A stretch of DNA of 64,000 bases from the NCBI RefSeq assembly GCF_001039355.2, contig NW_019773637.1, forward strand, positions 411,988-475,987, written 5' to 3'. Shown here one piece after another: positions 59,599-64,000 of the stretch. Numbering within the stretch: position 1 is the first letter of the stretch; every line of letters starts with the position of its first letter. The notes beneath the pieces were generated by a model, which searched no databases, was not told the DNA's origin, and saw only the letters and a program-made list of their open reading frames with translations. The translations under genes were made by a program, and so were the position numbers. This DNA comes from Lingula anatina (lineage: Eukaryota; Brachiopoda; Lingulata; Lingulida; Lingulidae).

Positions 59599-62500
59599 GT
59601 GGAACTCTCTGTAAAAATTCATGTGTATCATTCCCTACGATTCTGAGCCCATCTATTTCCTGCACCAAAGTCACTGGAGTATCATAGCTGTATGTAGGAA
59701 CAGTTAAGGATTCCCATGCTTTATAGTCTAAATATCTTTATAGATAATACAAACATTTTAAAATGGTTTTTAATGGAGTCATGCCAAAGAATATTAGGTA
59801 ATTTTTTCACAGATTGATTTCCGCAAATTCGGACATCAGCATTCCTCTGACAAAAATATGAAATGTCAATGTCATCAAAACATGTAATTTTTTTTTATTT
59901 TCACACATCAACATAATAATACAATAAATATTTAGCATTATCTGTTACTGTTGTAACTCCTTGATCTAACTTAAAGGTAACTGACTTTTTTGCCTAAATC
60001 GTACAACATTAAAACACTTCAACCGACTACCATAAGAATCTAAGAACATGTAGAGTTTTAACATGTCAATTAAGATTTTATACACTCTGTAAAGGATATT
60101 TCACCCAATCTTTAGAAGGTCCTACCATCAGGAGCAGGTTAAGCTCTGCCCAGTAACTTACTATGGAGCCTGTACCACACCTGAAAAGAAGGTAAGTTGT
60201 CTGTTGAGATATCATACTTCGATATTAGACAGTGTCAAGTTGGCTTTGACAAAAATGTCTTATTTTTTTTTGGTCAGAATTTGGAACACACACACACCTA
60301 CACTAGCTCTTATAAAATTGATTTTGGGTGTAAAAAGATCACTTCAAAGTATATATTGCACTACAATTTGCATTGCAGCGTGTAGTAGTCTTTCCCCTTT
60401 TTTATTCAGTGACATACATCTTGTAGATGACTTTGATAAAATAAATAAATAAATAAATAAAAATATGCACTTACCAACAAAGTTGTGTGGGTCTCACTGC
60501 ACTTTTAGTATTAAATTCACAGTAAACTTTCTGAAACAGAAAATATATTCGATCACTTCTTTAAAATGAAAAATACAGAAGTTTCAATTGCCAAGAAAAA
60601 TAATAAATTGAATGCAAATTTGGGATTTTTATTTACAAAATGGCATGCTTGTAGAGGTGGGATGGGGTAGACTTTTTGGGGAGAAAAAAGCAGCCATCCC
60701 TAGTCATTCTACCCCCACCTTACCCCAGGGAGAGAGGGGGTCTGGCCTTGTAATTTTGAGAGAAAGAAACACCCTCCCTATCCTCTTCTACTCCCACCCC
60801 ATCCAGCCCCATATCAGCTTTTAAACATTAACTTTGTAACATGATATCAGCAGCTGCACAGCATAACAACAACACAGCAAGGCTGCTACAATGTATCTTC
60901 TCACCTGTAAATCAGCCGAGCCGATCCACAGGAGCCCTGTGTTTGTGAACAGAGCCAGGTATTTATTGTTGAAGGACACCGACATCTCTATAAATGACTC
61001 CACTGGTATACTCACATCTACGGTCTGAAATGATGGTAGGAAAAATTCTATTTTTTAAAGCAATTATAAGACACTTAATGATAAAAATTCAAAGTAATTT
61101 TTAAGAAGTCGAGCTTTAAGTTATGTTTCAAGTTTCACAGGTGTTCTAGTGACAAGTTGGTTGTTGGCATGACCGAGTATCTGTGACCTTCACCTGCTGT
61201 TGATACTGTCCTCCATGGTCCAGTAAAAACAATTCGTTCTCCTTTGCCACCAGAGCTCTGGTCTGTCTGTCTTGGTTAATGATGGCCCAGCTACTAGGGG
61301 GAGCCTGGAGACCTGCCAGGTAAAACACGTGAAGAGCAAAAGACATGAAATCTAATAATTTTTTGGAGTAATAAAAAAACAAAAGGAGAGGCCATTACAG
61401 GATTAAGTGGTCTTCCTTTCATGTAGGTCCGCCATATTTAAGCTGTGAAACAGTTAGCACTAGGATCTTCTCATTCTGAGAATGACATATGTTATTTACC
61501 TGGCACCTCAGCCAGTCTTCTTACTCTGGGATCTTCAATATTATTACATACAAATATCCTGTATGTGCTGGTCAGTACAGCGATCCCCGTAGTATTGGCT
61601 GTCTGGAATATCTTCACTTCCAGCACCTTGGTGTCCTTGACCTCCTGTAAACAAAGAAGGCAGCAAATGCTGTCAAATGTACAGACATAAAGGAGATCAT
61701 GAGGATGACAGGGGATAAATTAGCCTTAGGGCTTTTGGTCAGTTATGATGCAATGTGACAAAATGCTAAAAAGCATGATCACCACCAATTTTAATCACAT
61801 ACTATGTACTGTTACTGCGAAAAAATCATAATAAGTAACAGGGTCAGGGCTTCAGTCATTTTTGTCCAAATGATCAGTCAAAGCCCAAAATATTAACCAT
61901 TACAGCAATTCCTTGAACTTATGTTATTGAGTTTAACTAGGTTCACTAACAATTAAAAAATTTATTAATATAAAAAATGCAACAGAAATGCAATAACTGG
62001 TCAATACATAAATTTACAGATTTAATTTTTGTTTGTTTGTTTCACTGTCAAAAGCTTTCGATGAAAATAATATCAGTGGGTAAAAAAAATAATTTTCTGA
62101 AAATCACAATGGAGCAGAATGATTATGTGTCAGTTAATGTCTGACCAACTTACTGTTCCCAGGCTGAAGGTTCTCTTGAAATTTCCAAATATGTCATAGA
62201 CCAGTACACTGCCATCATCCTGTACGCAAAGAAGATCTTCCGTGTTTGACCAACCAAGCTGAATAACACGACCACTGTTCCACTGAAAAAGAAAAAAAAA
62301 AACTCAGAAATTTAATTACCTAATTAATTATGATATCCAATTTAAAAAAGAAATAGTTGTCATTTTTGCTACTGAAAAATAATATCTTCTGTTATGAACC
62401 GGTCTGAGAATTTTTAATGTTCCACACATTGTATAATTTCATTTTGTGACATACTTCCAGTAATTTTGTTCAAATTTGTTTCCAATTATCTGATTAGTAG

Positions 62501-63746
62501 TTTCAAAGTTGTTTCATATTTCACTAGTCCCCTGCCAAATTTACTGGTCAATTGCCACTGAGCAGAGGCTAACACAGCATATGTCTTAGGCTGTGTTCAG
62601 ATAAAAAAATTGTTGGTCCAGCAGGATTGATCCATCTCTGTGGGGTTTCTCCTGAATTCTCCTGAATTGTCTAGGGCCATCCCTTCCAAAAGCTAGGAAA
62701 TGTAATTACATCCTAGCTTCTGGAGGTGGCAGTCCAGACAATTTAGCTGTTTAGATTGAGTGCAAGAATCCCTAAAGAGATACACTGTAGGTTGATCTTG
62801 CTAGATTGGTGACTTTTAATCTGAACACAGCCATACTCACAGTGAACCTGGTGATTTCTCTTCCAGCAGCAGAATAGATATATACTGTGGGTTTGATGTT
62901 TCCTTGCACTTTGGCTACTAATTTACTCTCATCCTGAATCAGGGCTGGAAAAAAAAGACCGAAAAATACTCTTATGCCTACATAAAAACTGGTTAAGCCA
63001 TATTAGTCCACTTATATCAAATTGTTACTTTAGGGTCTAAAATAAGTAGAATCTGCTATTTTGAAACAGGCACAGTCTTCCATTTACTTTAACGGCTCCC
63101 AGTGATTTTGTATTTCCTGTGCTTCAGGAAAGCTGGGCCTGTCATACTGAATACATTAACTTAAACTTGATACATCCCCAGTGACTCTGTCAATCATTTC
63201 TACCTATAGGACCTCCATACGGTGCCGTGGCAACATTATACTTGTACAAGTCCTGCATCCATTCCATCTGATACAGCTCTGTTTTCCTGATGAAAAACAG
63301 CATAGGCATTAAAATTCAAGTATGTTAGATGTGACAGTGTGTTAGGTGTGACGGAAATACATGTACTTAACTGAATTATAGTCATATCAGCATTAATTCT
63401 GTAATATGAGGCTGCACCATTGGAAAATTATTGTTGGATAATTATTACATTATGGAACCATCCCCTGTCTTGCTTTTTACTGTTTTAATCTTGGTAATAT
63501 CACATATAAATGCCAGAAATTATGGAGGGGGGGGCGGATGGGGGGGGGGCAACATCAACTGCAACAAAACAATAAAATGCAGTTGGCCCGCTTTGCTAAA
63601 AAAGAATCATCACCTCTGTTGTCAATAAAATTATAATGACATTTAAATGCACGACACTTTATTGCAGTATAAAGCGTCTGCCAGCACGGGACATACCTGT
63701 AAAAGACTTCCCCTAAGGGATTCCAGTCCGCAGTAGCCAGCGCCAT
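59599..63746 (-). CDS. VPS16: VPS16 exons 1-10, second haplotype (partial)
   Basis: Exons 63697-63746, 63204-63286, 62841-62944, 62154-62282, 61500-61644, 61194-61312, 60905-61024, 60475-60530, 60100-60180 and 59599-59693 have the same lengths and phases as the main copy. All are open and all splice sites are kept, including the AT-AC U12 signals. Coding changes seen are mostly synonymous; in exon 4 two residues change (His to Arg, Gly to Ser). Introns differ by many substitutions and indels and lack two MITEs found at 48669-49227. Exons 11-23 are absent because the sequence stops at the N. An intact partial gene with allelic-level divergence points to an alternative haplotype and not a pseudogene. 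Confidence 0.85.
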
Positions 63747-63933
63747 GTTTTCAGCTTGTCATGTGACTTCCTTGTCGTATCGGTGCATTATCATTTCCAT
63801 TTCAGACTTAAAGAGGAAGAGGTACAAACGAACTTTGTCAAACAAAAAATATGTTACAAAGCATTTCTTTCATTTCAAGATAAGAAGATACAAAACAAGA
63901 TGTAAAGAAGACATACAACTGGTTTTTAAGCAG
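63745..63933 (+). CDS. Exon 1 of the small divergent gene, second haplotype (partial)
   Basis: It corresponds to 51831-52019 and ends at the same AAGCAG|GTGAGT donor. Three residue changes separate it from the first copy. The later exons lie beyond the window end. Confidence 0.4.
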
Positions 63934-64000
63934 GTGAGTTTGGGTTCAGGCTTTAAAACTAACTTGCCCTAATTTTGAATGTAAATTGGGTCACACAATT

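Noticed and set aside
45400-63746. Real tandem partial duplications of VPS16
   Set aside because: Copies begin at an identical base after an N and a CT tract, one pair is nearly identical, and the third is collinear with allelic-level differences. Assembly redundancy explains all of this.

Overview
This is a stretch of an AT-rich animal genome. The genes are split by many GT-AG introns and packed with small inverted-repeat transposons, a tRNA-derived SINE, microsatellites and homopolymer tracts. Every identifiable protein is a conserved metazoan one. Two diverged versions of one locus are present, which suggests a highly polymorphic invertebrate, perhaps a mollusc or other lophotrochozoan; the phylum cannot be fixed from the sequence. 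Nothing bacterial, viral or CRISPR-like was seen.

Layout, left to right. At 1-5.3 kb there is a repeat-rich area with inverted-repeat elements, a 0.6 kb-arm inverted duplication (about 2362-4112), and the TATA promoter plus signal-peptide exon of a minus-strand secreted-protein gene (2009-2142). At 5522-8660 (+) lie the last five exons of a gene with two copies of a W/YQ/QP motif domain and a polyQ tract; it may be a PERIOD-like clock protein. At 12079-19956 (-) is a complete 15-exon ATAD3 gene (mitochondrial inner-membrane AAA+ ATPase) with an NRF-1-like site upstream. At 20460-32239 (-) is an eight-exon gene for a 464-residue proline-rich AT-hook chromatin-like protein with a long 3' UTR. 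At 34250-35495 (-) is a two-exon gene I do not recognise. At 35585-51832 (-) is VPS16, the HOPS/CORVET tethering subunit, in 23 exons. A small three-exon gene of unknown function runs the other way from its start (51831-52539, +). A 1.43 kb terminal-inverted-repeat element lies at 54014-55447. At 58384-58974 (+) are the first two coding exons of a class IA PI3-kinase catalytic subunit (p110 beta/delta-like).

The right half is not a faithful linear map. Single N bases at 47082 and 59582 are contig joins, both at the position that follows a (CT)n tract at 45375-45400. Bases 45400-47081 repeat almost exactly as 47083-48764, and 59583-64000 is a diverged copy of 47083-52080. VPS16 exons 7-10 therefore appear three times, exons 1-6 twice, and the PI3-kinase gene is cut off after exon 2. 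I read this as unmerged contig ends plus an alternative haplotype, not as real gene duplication.

The most interesting points are: two apparent U12-type (minor spliceosome) introns in VPS16, one AT-AC; a three-fold 43-bp repeat of a splice acceptor in which only the last copy keeps frame; a 16-nt microexon that would truncate the AT-hook protein; an inverted fragment of ATAD3 exon 13 inside an ATAD3 intron; transposon presence/absence between the two VPS16 haplotypes; and three spliced genes (one secreted, two unrecognised) that a simple ORF scan misses.
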